Source: Anthopleura xanthogrammica
Lineage: Eukaryota; Cnidaria; Anthozoa; Actiniaria; Actiniidae
Direction: 5' to 3'
NCBI GenBank assembly: GCA_964019055.1
Contig: OZ025220.1
Location: 8,986,647 to 9,050,646, forward strand
DNA length: 64,000 bases
Each line of letters opens with the position of its first letter. The first letter of the stretch is position 1. Of this stretch, positions 22,437 through 34,900 are shown one piece after another. The notes beneath the pieces are model-generated. The model was not told the origin of the DNA. It saw only the letters and a program-made list of their open reading frames with translations, and made no database searches. A program made the position numbers and the translations under genes.

Positions 22437-22794
22437 TCTGGGGGATAAGTGCTGACCATGAAGACCGCAGGCTCTTAGTGCGAGACTAGCATTGCTATTG
22501 TACTCACTGAGCATGCGCGAAGCACATAAATTCTGATTGAGTTTTGTTTTGTAAATACTATATTTATGGAAGAAATATAAGGCATTGAGATGAATAAAAA
22601 AATAAGATCATAAATGGTCGTGTGTTTTTTTTCAAGTGGGAATAATTTTAGTGGTTGGGCATTCAAATACAGACAAAGTGAATATATATATATCATTATG
22701 AATAAGTTAAGTGTGAAGACACTTCTAAAAAATTTTAATTTCTAGACAGTAGTTAGGATTTTAAATTTTAATTTCAGTTCACCATGAATTAATT

Positions 22795-23072
22795 TTCATC
22801 TTCCTTTCGAATTCTTCCTTTACTCGATTCATTTCTTGCTTGCTTCTTTCCTTCCTTTCTCCCCTCATTCCCTCTTTCCTTCATTTTTTCTTTCTAAATT
22901 TCATTTTCAACCATTCATTCATTTAATTTCTTTCTCTCTTTCTTTTTTCTTTTTTCTTTGCTTTTTCTTTCTTTCTTTCTAAATTTCATTTTCATTTATT
23001 CATCCATTCAGTTATTCGTTCATTCATTCATTCATTCATTCATTCATTTATCATTCATTCATATATTTTCCT

Positions 23073-23103
<31 letters not shown>

Positions 23104-23230
23104 CTTCCTTTCTTTTTTCTTCCTTTCTTCTTTCCTTCCATTGTTTCTTTCCTTCGTTTACTCGTTCGTTTCTTCTTCCATTTTTGATTCGTTTGTTCCT
23201 TCTTCTTCCCTATCTTTCATCAAATTCTCT
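22795..23230. repeat. pyrimidine-rich low-complexity region
   Basis: CTTT, CTTC and CATT runs, including a (CATT)n block near 23017-23048 and (CTTT)n near 23083-23105. The Phe/Ser/Leu reading frame across it is not a gene. Confidence 0.85.
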
Positions 23231-23285
23231 TCCTTATCTCCGCCTTTTCTAAAATCTAAAGTAAAATGTACTTAAATATTAAATC

Positions 23286-23485
23286 CTTCATTGCAAATGT
23301 TATGCCTTGATCATAAAAACACCCTGAGGGGGTCACGCATCACTAGCGTGACGAAATTGTAACACCACGATGTGACCCGAACCACACTAAACCATTAAAG
23401 TGTTCGTAAAGGAGTCTGTTAGCGATCGAGTTATCGATCGTCAAATCTGTTATCTTCATTCATTTGCCATTTCTCAAAAACCCAG
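23286..23485 (+). other. candidate 5' noncoding exon of the Ly6/uPAR gene
   Basis: A strong donor (AAACCCAG then GTAAGAAG, cut at 23485/23486) follows less AT-rich sequence. A good acceptor (TGTTTTTCTTAG, ending 25018) lies 28 bp before the ATG at 25047. This is the usual layout of an untranslated first exon. The exon start is unknown and the 5' limit given is arbitrary. The 1.5-kb intron (23486-25018) is AT-rich and holds nothing else that I recognise. Confidence 0.35.
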
Positions 23486-25046
23486 GTAAGAAGCTAAAAA
23501 AAACTAAACTATCCATCTATTAGGAATAGAGTCTAAAGTTTGAAGTCGTTTAGCAGAATTTTAGTTAAACATTTTATCGCCGGTGTTGTGCTCGCGTCGA
23601 AGTAGTTACTTGACCCAGAACTCGTGCTACCTTGTCTGGAAATAGCATTTCTAGAATATATTCGATTTATTAAGACCAAATTATCCTAAATTTCTAAGGT
23701 GTAGACTTAAATTGAGCCCAGACATCCAGTAGAGCAGTATAATTCCTACAAGACAAAATAATATCTTCACGCAGATTTCAATCTTATAAATTTATGTTCG
23801 CCTCCAAGCATTTCAGGTTACATGAATTCAAGCTTTTTTTTACCCTTAAATCTTGAGTTTACTTTGAATATCTTTCAAAGAATTTCTTCATTTCTAAGGA
23901 ATTATCTTAGGGAAGAGCAAAACAGTTTGAATGTCTTAAATTTAGGCACAAAATTATGCTTACATCCAACCTGATCCCAACCCATGCAAACAAATTACTT
24001 ATGCTAATACTAACTTCTACATGACGATAAAACGAAGAACGAATTCTTTTCTCTTCATTTTTTATCTACATAAGAGTTTGTGAGCAATTATTTTATGTTT
24101 ATTCTGCAATTTTTTCGTGGTAATAGCTAAAAGAGTTTGAAAACATCGCTTGGGAACGCTGGTTATGTAGATTATGTAAATTTAAGAAGCTTCATTCCAC
24201 TTGAATATGATTTTTCAAATTCTTATTTATGTTTTCCATCGCAGGATGCCCATCAAATTTATTTATTTAAGTCCTCTTAGACTATGAACAGACTTTTTTT
24301 ATATAATTGTACAACAAAGACTGACAAGTATCGTATAAGTTCTTCAAGAAAATTCGGGATAAAAAAAGCTAATGATGAAATAAAAAAGTGATTCTGACTT
24401 TTCAAGCGAATGATTCGAATTCAGTTCCAGCTATAAAGGAGATTTTGAATAGGCAATAATAATTATTCTTTGGACGTAGAAATAATGTCCAAAAAATATA
24501 AAACAAACTCTTCTCTTTTGTCCTATGCTCATAGTATTTCCTCCTTCAAACAGACAGGTAGGAAGTAGAGGATTATTCAAGTTAAAAATTAACTTTTCAC
24601 GAGATTTATATTCGCTCTATTAGGTTGTCTACGAAATACAATATTGTGCATGTTCTGTCGAAGAGGTCATCAAAAGGTGCCAAAACAAGAGTATTTTTTT
24701 CGTAGAAAACAAAGCCAAAAGTGGTAGAAAAGTGGTAGTATAATTATACGTGGCATAAAAAGGCGTGATTATGAAGTAGAAGTAAATTATTTAAGCCAAA
24801 ATAACCACTAAATATAATCTTAATGTTCATACGCATTTCGCACGGATAATTTTTTTTTCTAAACATTTTAAAACAGTTAAGTAAATGATGTTTGGCTTTT
24901 ATTTTTTATTTTCTCTGTAGTTTTCTTTTCCACGGTGAGTGGGGGGGAGGGGGGGATGAGTTGGGGAAAACTAGTCGGCACTAAAAATATCACGTTGGGC
25001 TTCCTGTGTTTTTCTTAGCTCGCTTTTCCAAGCCAGCTGGTCGACC

Positions 25047-26188
25047 ATGGAACTCCACTACATTCCACTGGTAGTGTTATTATTCATGGCCTGTTATCTT
25101 CAAAACGGTAAGTACTGGATGTCATTAGTAATTATAATTTTAAGTAGCTAGTCATCATTTACTGTCGGGGGGGGGGGGGGGGGGGGGGAGGGAGGAATGG
25201 GGTGGAAGGATTTCTGCCACAGCATCATAAAGATTAACTGAAAGGTTTTTATACTAGAGTTGGATGATATTATGCTAGACCACAAAAAAATCATGTTCAC
25301 TATCTCAAAAAAAGGTCTATAGTTTGTTCATATTAGCGTTTGTTTATCCCCGGGTCATGCTCTTCTTAACCCATGATAGACCACAATGCACCATGTTATG
25401 AAGGGGGATTGATTCCTTATATGGTGTTGTTCCTACCCAAGCTAGAACACAATGCTCCATGTTATGAAGGGGGATTGATGTCTTATCTGGTGTTGTTAGT
25501 ACCCAAGCTAGACCACAATGCACCATGTTATGAAGGGGGATTGATGCCTTATCTGGTGTTGTTAGTACCCAAGCTAGACCACAATGCACCATCATGTTCG
25601 TTACCTCAAAAGGTCTATGAAGGGGATTGATTCCTTATAGGGTGTTGCTTGTACCCAAGCCAGACCACAATGCACCATGTTCGTTATCTAAAAGGTCAAT
25701 GAAGGGGGATTGATTCCTTATATTGTCTTGCTTGTACCCTAGCAAGACCACAATGCACAATGTTCGTTTTCTCAAAAAATGAGGTCTATAATTTAATTAT
25801 ACCAGCGTTTTTTTTATCGCCAGGTTATGCGCTGAAGTGCTATTCCTGTACTGTTAGTGGTTCATCACCAGATCTAAAATGTAACGGTACTTTACAAAAT
25901 TGCACAAGCGACGAACCATTTTGCAACATCTACACAGCCAAAGGAAGTGACAACATTTCTGATTTTACTCGTGCCTGTGTTAGATCCGAGGTCTGTGAAT
26001 TAAATTATTGTCAGGACACAATTGTAGGACAATATGGGAAGACGAAGTGTGCTATATCTTGTTGCAAAGAAGATTTATGTAATCGTGATGTCATCAAAAG
26101 AGTCTACGGTAGTTCTAGTGGTCAGCTGACAGTGCGTGGATTACATATTGCTCTAGCGGTTGTTTTTATCGTGGTATATGTCAGTTGA
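25047..26188 (+). CDS. Ly6/uPAR (three-finger) GPI-anchored-type surface protein, two exons
   Basis: Exons 25047-25107 and 25824-26188, phase 1, GT-AG, 141 residues. Exon 1 encodes a signal peptide (LVVLLFMACYLQNG). Exon 2 starts with a cysteine pattern typical of the LU domain: KCYSC at the mature start, paired cysteines through the middle and ISCCKEDLCN at the end, the family's CCxxDxCN signature. There are 12 cysteines in the domain region against the usual 8-10, so an extra pair may exist. The C-terminus is hydrophobic with no charged tail (HIALAVVFIVVYVS), as expected for GPI attachment. Partner and role are unknown; the family includes receptors, complement regulators and ion-channel modulators. 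A longer in-frame start inside the intron (25760) lacks the signal peptide and is rejected. Confidence 0.88.
25165..25190 (+). repeat. poly-G run
   Basis: About 20 consecutive G in the intron of the Ly6/uPAR gene, on the coding strand; able to form a G-quadruplex and prone to length change. Confidence 0.85.
25278..25790. repeat. 66-bp minisatellite in the Ly6/uPAR intron
   Basis: GACCACAATGCACCATGTT recurs at about 25379, 25445, 25511, 25577, 25662 and 25746, with GGGGGATTGATTCC and a CCCAAGCTAG junction in each unit. The last copies are about 85 bp because of an added GTTCGTTATCTCAAAAGG piece. The array ends just before the exon 2 acceptor. Confidence 0.85.
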
Positions 26189-26273
26189 ATTGCACTTAAC
26201 CCCTGATAAGATACTTTCAGTATTGATTCTATATGTTAGCAGATATCACAGTTACACTCCATTGCATTCAAGC

Positions 26274-26443
26274 AATAGACCTTTTTAGCTTCGTTGTTTG
26301 TTGTGCCCATTTCAGACCATGTGATGCCACTCTTGGGAGTTGATTCTTTCATGTGTAAATATTTTAACAAAAGAACATTTCTCAAGGGAATGTCATGTGG
26401 TCTGAAATGGGCAATTTGCATACGAAGCTAAAGAGGTCTATTG
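26274..26443. mobile_element. foldback MITE, TAGACC family 2, copy 1
   Basis: Ends AATAGACCTTTTTAGCTTCG and CGAAGCTAAAGAGGTCTATT, with inner arms CCCATTTCAGACCATGTGAT and CATGTGGTCTGAAATGGGC. It lies 85 bp past the Ly6/uPAR stop, perhaps in its 3' untranslated region. Related copies: 34717-34902 and part of 38944-39080. Confidence 0.75.
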
Positions 26444-26520
26444 CTTCAAGTCGAGGCATTTGAGTCAAAAATACAGTAAATGTATAGAAACTGACCCAAA
26501 TGCCACGACTTGAAGCAATT
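26441..26520. repeat. hairpin with TTGCTTCAAGTCGAGGCATT arms
   Basis: Arms of about 30 bp face each other around TACAGTAAATGTATAGAAA, abutting the preceding MITE. The core resembles those at 3058-3180 and 49555-49669. Confidence 0.75.
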
Positions 26521-26847
26521 GTATGAAGGTAATGGAGTGTAAATATCCTTACTATCAATCATGTGACTTTTCTGGATTTGACTGGGGGGCAACTTGTGAT
26601 TCTTAAATCAAATCACATCAAAATAACCCCTCAAAGTATTCTATCTGACTATTTGTACAACATGAAACCAGAAAACACGATACACAGACGACAACCTCCA
26701 ACATTCTCTAAGCCGGTTAGAATGGAGATATTACCGGAAGTGAATATCTCCTAATATTACCTATTGATAGTAAGCAAATGAATAGTAAAATAATACTTCT
26801 TGATTTGAGTGATGCGTCTTTAAGTCCTTTAAGTCACCATTTTCCAT

Positions 26848-26979
26848 ACATCGGTTCACTGGTCAAACACTTAGCATTCAATCGAGGCTGCAAGGTAGTT
26901 TCAAAGGATTATTCAAATTTGAACCTTGCAGCCTCGACTGAATGCTTTGTGTTTGACCAGTGAACTGATGTATGGAAAG
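26848..26979. repeat. long hairpin, ~55-bp arms
   Basis: Left CCATACATCGGTTCACTGGT and ATTCAATCGAGGCTGCAAGG mirror right CCTTGCAGCCTCGACTGAAT and ACCAGTGAACTGATGTATGG. The loop is about 30 bp. It is probably a MITE. Bases 26521-26847 and 26980-27380 contain nothing else supportable. Confidence 0.8.
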
Positions 26980-27382
26980 TGGTGGATTTGAAGTATAATT
27001 CTTTATCACTTAAAATTGCATGCAACACCACTCAAGTCAAGAAATGTTTCGCCATTCAACTATTCACTTCATGTAGAATCAATACTGAAAGTATTCAATT
27101 CAAGGGGCTATATATAGGTATTTTAAGTTGGATGGTATCTCGGCACGGTCACGGCAAGCTTAGAACGCGGGTGGCATCACTGGTGATCCACAAAATTCGT
27201 AAAATAGCAAATTGCTGGACATGCCTTAGAATATCCTGGCACGGAAACGGTACAAGATCTCATAACACGTCAAAATACGCCATGGTAATGCATGATAGCA
27301 CATTTTAATATTCGACCTCAAGACGAAAACGCAAGTTTACGCGCACAACGCTTAGCGGTCTTGTTTCATCATAAAAATACAA

Positions 27383-27545
27383 AAGCGGTTGGTGCAGTTG
27401 TAGTACACTTGCCTCTCATTTCTGGGGTCTTGGGTTCGATTTCTTTACTTCGGATCACGTGTGAGTAGAGTTTGTTGGGTCTCTCCCTTATTGATCTGAG
27501 GGTTTTTCTCTGTTTTTTTTTCCTCCGTGCCCTGACTTAGATCAG
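27383..27545 (+). mobile_element. tRNA-derived SINE, diverged copy
   Basis: A box-like GCGGTTGGTGCAG..TAG, B box-like GGGTTCGATTTC at about 27432, then GTGAGTAGAGTTTGTTGG, TCTCTCCCTTATT and AGGGTTTTTCTCTG, in the same order as in the better copy at 42264. Confidence 0.65.
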
Positions 27546-27750
27546 CCCAGAGGTTGTTTCAGGGTTCGATCTGTGAGTAAGCCGTGCCCTGATTTAGTTA
27601 GATCAGCCAAGAGGTTCAGTGTTTCAGGGTTTGATCTGTGAGTTAGCCGTGCCCTGACTTAGATCAGCCCAGAGGTTGTTTCAGGGTTCAATCTGTGAGT
27701 TAGTCATGCCCTGACTTAGATCAGCCCAGAGGTTGTTTCAGGGTTTGCTA
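27525..27750. repeat. ~60-bp tandem repeat at the SINE 3' end
   Basis: Four copies of GCCCTGACTTAGATCAGCCC followed by AGAGGTTGTTTCAGGGTT, starting near 27530, 27585, 27647 and 27708. It looks like local amplification of the SINE tail. Beyond it, 27760-28600 is AT-rich with a (TA)n run at 27860 and no gene. Confidence 0.8.
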
Positions 27751-28602
27751 AAAATTCAATTGATATCGAATAATCGATACGAGAATTACTTACCGTGCTG
27801 TATGACGTGTTTGAGCATTCTGATTGGCTACTCATCATTCCGTACCTTGACCGTGCCATATATATATATATACCGTGGACGGGGTTGAACCGAGCTAGTT
27901 ATCTGATCTGTGATATGCTTTTTTATGAGTGATAAATGTCGAATATCATATTGTGCAATGTAATAGATAAATATATAGGTAAAATTTGAGAATTTATTAT
28001 TTGCATTTTTTTAAAATTAAATATAATATTCTATACCGAGAAAAGAAAAAGGCCTAAAATAGAACTCTATCAAACTCGCGAAAAGCGCAGGATATTTCTC
28101 AAGAAGGTAGAAAAGATTAATGGCATCGAATTGGGTTGTTTTGCGGAATTATTTGCAAAATTTCGGACTGCCGCTCCTTTTAGAAAAAGTCCGATCCAAG
28201 AGGTCAATCCACGGTTGCGGATATTCCACAATTTTGGAATTTCGTACTGAAACCACCGAATTCTAAAAGAGCAAGTGAAATAGGTTTCAATGGGGCAAGT
28301 TTTGTTGTTTTTGATGCAAAAAAAATCATGGTTTTGCGAGCATCAAAAGTATCGACTCCAAAAACGAGAGTAAACCGTAACTTAAACCTCTCACTCCCCT
28401 AAGGGACTGCCGGTGTGCGCCAAACAAACCTAGGTTGTCAAGGATAATATCTCTCTATTTATTATGTCTTACTGATTACCTATTGTCTAGCTGACCCTGT
28501 GTGGGAGTCCAGTGTCAACACTGACTAAAACTCAAAGCTCGCCTAAACATTTAGTTGTTTGATGATAGATCAACCACAGGAAGCCCAAGATTTGGGAAAT
28601 GG

Positions 28603-28710
28603 GGAATCCAGAGTGGCATAGCAGTAGGGCACTCACCTGTCTCATCTCGGGTCAGAAGCTATAGAGTTTGTTTGGTCTCTCGCTTGATTCAAGGGATTTT
28701 TTTTTCCTAG
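28603..28710 (+). mobile_element. tRNA-derived SINE, diverged partial copy
   Basis: GAGTGGCATAGCAGTAGGGC, ACTCACCTGTCTCATCTCGGGT and TAGAGTTTGTTTGGTCTCTC in the order seen in the SINE at 42264. The B box is damaged. Confidence 0.5.
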
Positions 28711-29799
28711 CTCTGCAAAAGCCTAATGGACTACTTCGACGACGGCGACCATCTTGAAGCGCAAGGCATTATAATAATAATAATAATTATGGGGGACTTG
28801 GGAGCTTAGCAAAACAAAGATATGGCGGCTCATGTTCATCTTCTCAACTCATCTCTTAGTCAAATTCGCTTGTGATGAATTGTTAATGTCAATTTTTTTT
28901 CTCTCTTCTTTACATTCTTCTTGTTTCCTCTTCCAATATTTCACTTTTTTCACTTCCGGTGCCTTTCACTTCCGGTACCACAGGAAGCCCGATCAGACTA
29001 CTCCCCTGGCAAATCAGCGAAGTGCAAATGAATCGTACTTGAACAGTTCACTTCACAGTGTGTGGTCGTGCTTAACACCTCTGATGAAAAAAACATCTTA
29101 AAGCATCAAATTTCACGATATCTCGAAGGTAGAACTAGCTAAAGGTCGGTGAATTTGGAGCTGCTTTCTTCGCTTCGTACTCACACGATACAGCTACTTT
29201 TTCAGGTAAACACAAATACTTCATATATTATTTGTACTTCTAATTATTAATCTTATTAAGATCTTCAAATATTTGCCAACTAGTTAAAACTCAGTCAATG
29301 TGAACCGTAGTCAGCTCTACCAAACACGAAACACTACTAAAGTTATATTTTGAAGTCTTTCCATCTCTGAGCTGTAACGTTTCATACTCGCAATTGAATT
29401 ATTTTTCTTGATCTTGGTATTTGTTTTAGCTGGAAAGACTGTTGCTACAAGCTCTGAATTTATTTTCAGGATATAAGGTTAGCCATTACAATTGTTAATG
29501 TGAACTTTTTTGAAAGAATAGCTCACTTAACGCGTTGAATTGTATGTCAGATTATCGTGTGCTGAAACTCTCTTGTCAGGATCGCTTGTCGATGTGTGAC
29601 AACACAAATGGTATCAGATATCTTGATTTAAGTCAAAATGTTTAATTTTCTAGGTCAATATATAGTTTACAGCTTAGCTTTTGCTTCAATCTATGCTATA
29701 AATAACGTGTGAGAATGGAGGAAAATATATTTTAAAATGCTCTATTTTTATGCAGCATAAAATATCATTTTCACAAGCATTTTATAAAATCAAACGGCA

Positions 29800-29929
29800 A
29801 CATGTTTGACGTTGGAGCAGCTCCATTTGGAGGACAAAAGAAAAGAATTTCAATCTCCTGAGAATTCAAACCTATTGTTTTGTCCTCCAAATTGAGCTAC
29901 ATTTCGAAAGTGTTGCAAGGGGTCTATAG
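29800..29929. mobile_element. Tc1/mariner-like foldback MITE, TAGACCCCTTG family, copy 3
   Basis: Right end TTGCAAGGGGTCTA next to TAG; inner arms GCTCCATTTGGAGGACAAAA and TTTTGTCCTCCAAATTGAGC. The left terminus has decayed. The flanks (28711-29799 and 29930-31090) hold no clear gene, except possible noncoding exons of the next gene near 29205 (donor TTTTTCAG/GTAAAC) and 30950 (acceptor GTGTACTCAG), both weak. Confidence 0.7.
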
Positions 29930-30179
29930 TTATGGGCAGAATTAGAGCAAAATTTTGGTCAGTCGAGAGCTGAAAGCATTCAGAATTCTTTCAGAAGGTT
30001 TTTTTTTTCTTTATTTGACGATAGCATTCATTGTTGTTGCTGGTTAATTGAACAAGAAAGACCCCCGTTGCAATATCATGAAATACAATGGAGCGCATGG
30101 AGCTGTTCCGTGGCGATTTTTAATTTAGCTAGCACCGTATGACAAAGGAGATAAATAAAAGATTAATCTAGACTTGTGT

Positions 30180-30375
30180 AGGAATATGTAGACAGGTAGA
30201 AGAAAGGGCGAGAAGAAATAGATGAAGAAGGAGAAAAAGAAAGAGAAGGAGAAGAGTAAGGAGAAGGAGAAGGAGAAAAAAAAGAAGAAACAGAATTTAA
30301 GAACAACAACAAAACAGAAAATAATATCGTCAACAACATCGACAACAGAAACGACAAAAGTATAAGAGGAAAAAA
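30180..30375. repeat. purine-rich GAGAAGGAGAA low-complexity tract
   Basis: Interrupted GAA/GAG repeats followed by CAACAAC/ACGACA runs. Phe/Ser-rich frames on the minus strand are by-products. Confidence 0.8.
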
Positions 30376-31090
30376 AAAGCCTCGGAATCTGCAAGCAAAG
30401 CTATTTTTACAGGATGAACAAAAAATTTGGAAGCGGAAATGACGACTAAGATGAGGTCATCACCGGAAATTAATTAACGGTATATTTTCTCACCGGAAGT
30501 ATGGACACTCTATCTTGCGTTTGCGTTGAGCCTGTATTGACTGTGAAGGTCCCTAGTGCTTGCCTTGGTAATTATTTTTCGCCAAAAAAATTGTGGGCAG
30601 ACAACTTGAATTGTTTTCTCATCGACAATACCACTTAAATAAAACACTTTCAAACGGATATTTTTTGTTTACTTACCTATAAGAGATTACGAATACTTTA
30701 ATGAGATTTTGATAATGGCGTTAATCCGTCAGAGTTGACTGAAATGACTCACACTTAAAGGTCATCTACAACTAAACACTATACTCTATTGTAACAATAT
30801 GATCCTCACAAAGCAAATGTTATTGAATTGCACATGTAGCCAAAACGATTCTACTCGTAGCATGGAATTTCTCCCAAATTTATTGTTAAATTATTTATGA
30901 TTTCCAAGGTTTAAGTAACTCTAGCTTTGACCTTTTATTGTGTACTCAGGGGTTTGTAAAGTTGGCGATAACAACGGAGCAAAAGAAAGACCTTTTGATT
31001 GCAGCTAAAGGTGGAAAGACTTGAAAGATACAATCTCTTTCTTCAAGATCAGTTCATCTTTCTACGGAAACGTCCAAGAAGTGTTCCAAG

Positions 31091-31922
31091 ATGATGGAGT
31101 TTCTCGCTGTTGTCCTGTTCTTCGTGTTCAGCTATTCAAATGGTAAGTATTTTAAAACTGAACAATCTTATGTTTTTAGTTTTCATACATCATTGTTAAT
31201 GAATTGTCGATACACTTGAGACTTTGATATTAACTCAGCGTATTCCATCACCAAGAATTATTTATTTATACAATATCCCTTTACGCACACCTCAAAATTC
31301 ATCTTTATAAACATAAATATTTAATACTTTTTAAAAACATTTACTCTTAGAATCTTTGTCTCAACTGACATTTTAAGTGTCTTTAGAAATGAGTAAGGTA
31401 TAGTTCTTTAAGCAACAACAGAATTTTTTTTTTTTATTCGTGAATTATATTAGCGACGAAACCGATAGGTGTTGATGTCATTAAATTCCAGAGTTGAAAA
31501 TTCTGCAAGATGCTTTCTTCGCCTTGGTTTGAACTATTTGATCAAAACATTCACACCAAAATTCCTATATCTTAATGAAATGAATAATGGTTTATTGAAA
31601 AAAACTTAGATATGCTGGTTTTTGTAATTTGTTGTAATTGTTTTCCTTTGCGTGTTGTACTTTTGGTGAGAGATAACGTTCAACTTGACCAAATGTTTGG
31701 TACGTTTCCGGTTAGCTGGTAAAGATAAATTGGACTGAAGCCATGTTAAGGCTTGAGGCTAAAGAGTGGATGGTGAAATTGAATAATAAATTATCTAAAC
31801 ATCTGAATTAAAGAAATTATCTTTTTGTAGTTTTTCTGTGAACAAATATTTAAGAGGCAAATGCAGAGAGAATGGAAGAGAGAGAAAAAAGAAAGAAAGA
31901 AAGAACGAAAGAAAGGAAGGAA

Positions 31923-31996
<74 letters not shown>

Positions 31997-34900
31997 AATT
32001 TTAAAGAAAGAGAGAGAGGTAGAAATCTAAATCTAGTCTATCTCTGTTATTTTTAGAAAAAGAATTCAAAAATTAAAAACCTACATTCCTCAGTATTCAA
32101 CAAATTATCCTTTTCAACTTTTTTATTTACCTAGAATACAAACTTAGAGAATTCCAATCCATCTTATATATTTATATATCTTAGTTTATATCTGTTTATA
32201 AAAATAATCCAAACTAGAGTTCGTTTTCACAGGCGCCGGATTGTTTAACCCAATTTCCGAGAGTTTCAGATTTTTATCTATTTATCTTGATTTTTAAATT
32301 TGATATTAAAAAAATGCAAAAACTGCTGTTTTTGACTAAAGACTTTAGGTTCCACATAACATGAAATAAGAAAAGTTAAGTAACGGGAAAACTTTGGATT
32401 CATTTACGACGACAATTTAGATGAAGATCGCTATGAATGAATGTTAAAAGAAAGGCGTTCTCATAATTTTGACAGTTAGCTTGTAACTGCGCATATCCTG
32501 TACAAATTCTACTCACCCTCTCTCCCTGGGGAAACGCGTATGTCTTTCTGTTTTTAGACCAATCAGAGAAGAGTTAGGAAGTTTTGCGAACGGGCTATAA
32601 TACTGCTTCAGCTCTCTTTTACGAAGAATAACGTTTTGCTGTCGGCGCGAATGTCATGCTTGCTTTCTTCAGATCTCGGTGATTTGCTTTGAAATCTTTA
32701 TCATACAAGAGGTTTTCCCCCTGATTTTAAAAGCTGTGATTTCATACTGAGTCAGAAAAGAGTAGCTAGTTTTTAGCCACTCGTTTTTAAACATTTTTTT
32801 GCAATTCTCAGCAATCATATGTTGATTTTAACTAGACTGAGCTGATTTTGAAAAAGAAGGTTTTAGTTTCCTGATCCAAATCATCAATATTACTTCTCTG
32901 CTTAAGCCTGGTTCACACTAGCGACACAAGCATAAGCATAACGGAATACGCAAGCACAGATAATCTTTTACAGTTAATTAACCCCCGGCTATACAATTGG
33001 ACAGCACAAAACATCCAGTCATCCTTAAAGTACTATATCTTCGCTGGCATATGTCGTTATGCTTATGCTTGCGTCGCTAGTGTGAACCAGGCTTTACCAT
33101 AGTAAAAATCAACTCAAACATATTTCCAAGAGGTGTATCTGATATGTGGTAAATTTACGGGAAGCGCCGCGGCCGTGTGGGTGGTGCGCGCGCTAGATAT
33201 GCGTCACCTCTTACCACAATGGTTATGGGTTTGTGCTTCGATGGTTTTTCTCCGTCGACGTGTTCTCCAGTTTTTCTTCCTTACGCAAAAAAATGACTTC
33301 GAAATACTCCAGTTTTGAGTTCACTGTTGCTCAGGGTTAGCCTTGATTTTGTGTAGAACATTCATATGTTCCAGTGAAGGTCCGTGGAATTTCAAATTAT
33401 TTGTATTGTTGAAGTTGTGCATTCTTTACTTTAATCTACCGTTGGTATTTGTGAATGTTCTGACACTGAAATGAGGCTATCCCTGAGTAAATGAGCCTGT
33501 AATCAAGGAACACAGCGGTATTGTGCGGATTAGGAAATGGCTGATTCCAAATCAAACTGGTATCAAGCGCTTTAGACTTTCAGCTCAGGAGTTGGGGATT
33601 GAGCATTTACTCGCTGCATAAATAACTTAAAATGACATTTATAGCTCATTCACTTCTAAAAATATATAAAGAGTTTAAAACGTAGCCAGAAAGACTCCAA
33701 CAGCGAGGCGTCCAGCGGATGGTTCATATAACCCGTGTTACTGAGCTGATTTCTGTCAAAGGCCAACAGATTTGTTAACCAGGTATATGACCTAACAGGA
33801 AACGTTTAGCGTGGCCCGCAGCGATTGAATATAATCTTTAAAAGCCACATGTTGAATAAGATTATATGAGATTATTCTTTCTATTGCGCCTCGGGGAGTA
33901 GTGAGTGATTTTCGTTGATATCAAAACCTTTTGGCAAAACTGGACTGGACAAGAGGGACTGTGGATTCTGAATTACAAAATGCATGGATACTTTTTGTAA
34001 CAGATTTTTTTTTCGATTTTGGCGTAAAATTGGACTGGATACCAGATGCTGATATACTTGTCTTGTCTTGTCTTGTCTTGTCTTGTCTTCAATCTCTTCT
34101 CTTCTGACCTGTTGAGGTGCTCGAAACTGGGTGACTGTAGTGACTATTTCTTAACACAAATACGTTTTTAGATCCAGGAATTCAATTTCAGAGTTGGTGT
34201 GTACCGGGCAACCCCACCAGTCCCCTCTAAATTAGGTCTCGTAAGATGACAATTGCTTTGATCTTATATGATATTTGTAATTTATTCAGAAGTATCAAGC
34301 ATTACTCAGTTCCATACACACGAAGGATGTAACGCAAGCTTCGTTTGTTATCATTCATTTGGTGCATCAGTCAACTGGACGAGCTCTAGAGGTCCTCTCC
34401 AACAAGGTATGGACACAGGGAACCCAAGCTAAAAAAAACGTTTATGTGACTGGGCTACCTGTGGTATGAAGCAAAGACCTCTTAACTCTCGACCCCAGAG
34501 CCCTGTCATTCTTATATTTACTACGCATGCTCTACGAAATACAACTTCTGCCAAACATTTTCAAGATCATCATCTTCTGGGACGATAAAATTCCGATAGT
34601 TTACGCGGTATGAAATATCATTTGCTGTCATAACAAATCGTGTAATTTCGAGACAAGTTGCCGGGGAAGGGGGGTTTTACTAGGCAATTTCTCGTGCATC
34701 ATGCATCGCAACAAAATATAGACCACTCTACCTTGGGCGTAATTTTTTCCCCCCATTTTTCAGACCACGTGTCATTCTCTTGAGAAGAAGATTCTTTGTT
34801 TGAGTTGTATTCATATTCATGTGTCTTCTCATGTGCAATGACAAAGGGAATGACATGTGGTCTGAAATGGGAAAACATTACGCCCAAGGTAAAAGAGTAT

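Noticed and set aside
25760..25823. Upstream in-frame start for the Ly6/uPAR gene at 25047
   Set aside because: This stretch is intron with tandem-repeat sequence; a proper signal-peptide exon with a GTAAGT donor exists at 25047-25107.
33160..33318. Another SINE copy or a 61-residue gene
   Set aside because: Only GGTTTTTCTCCG and weak pieces recall the SINE tail, and the frame has no coding features; too diverged to call.
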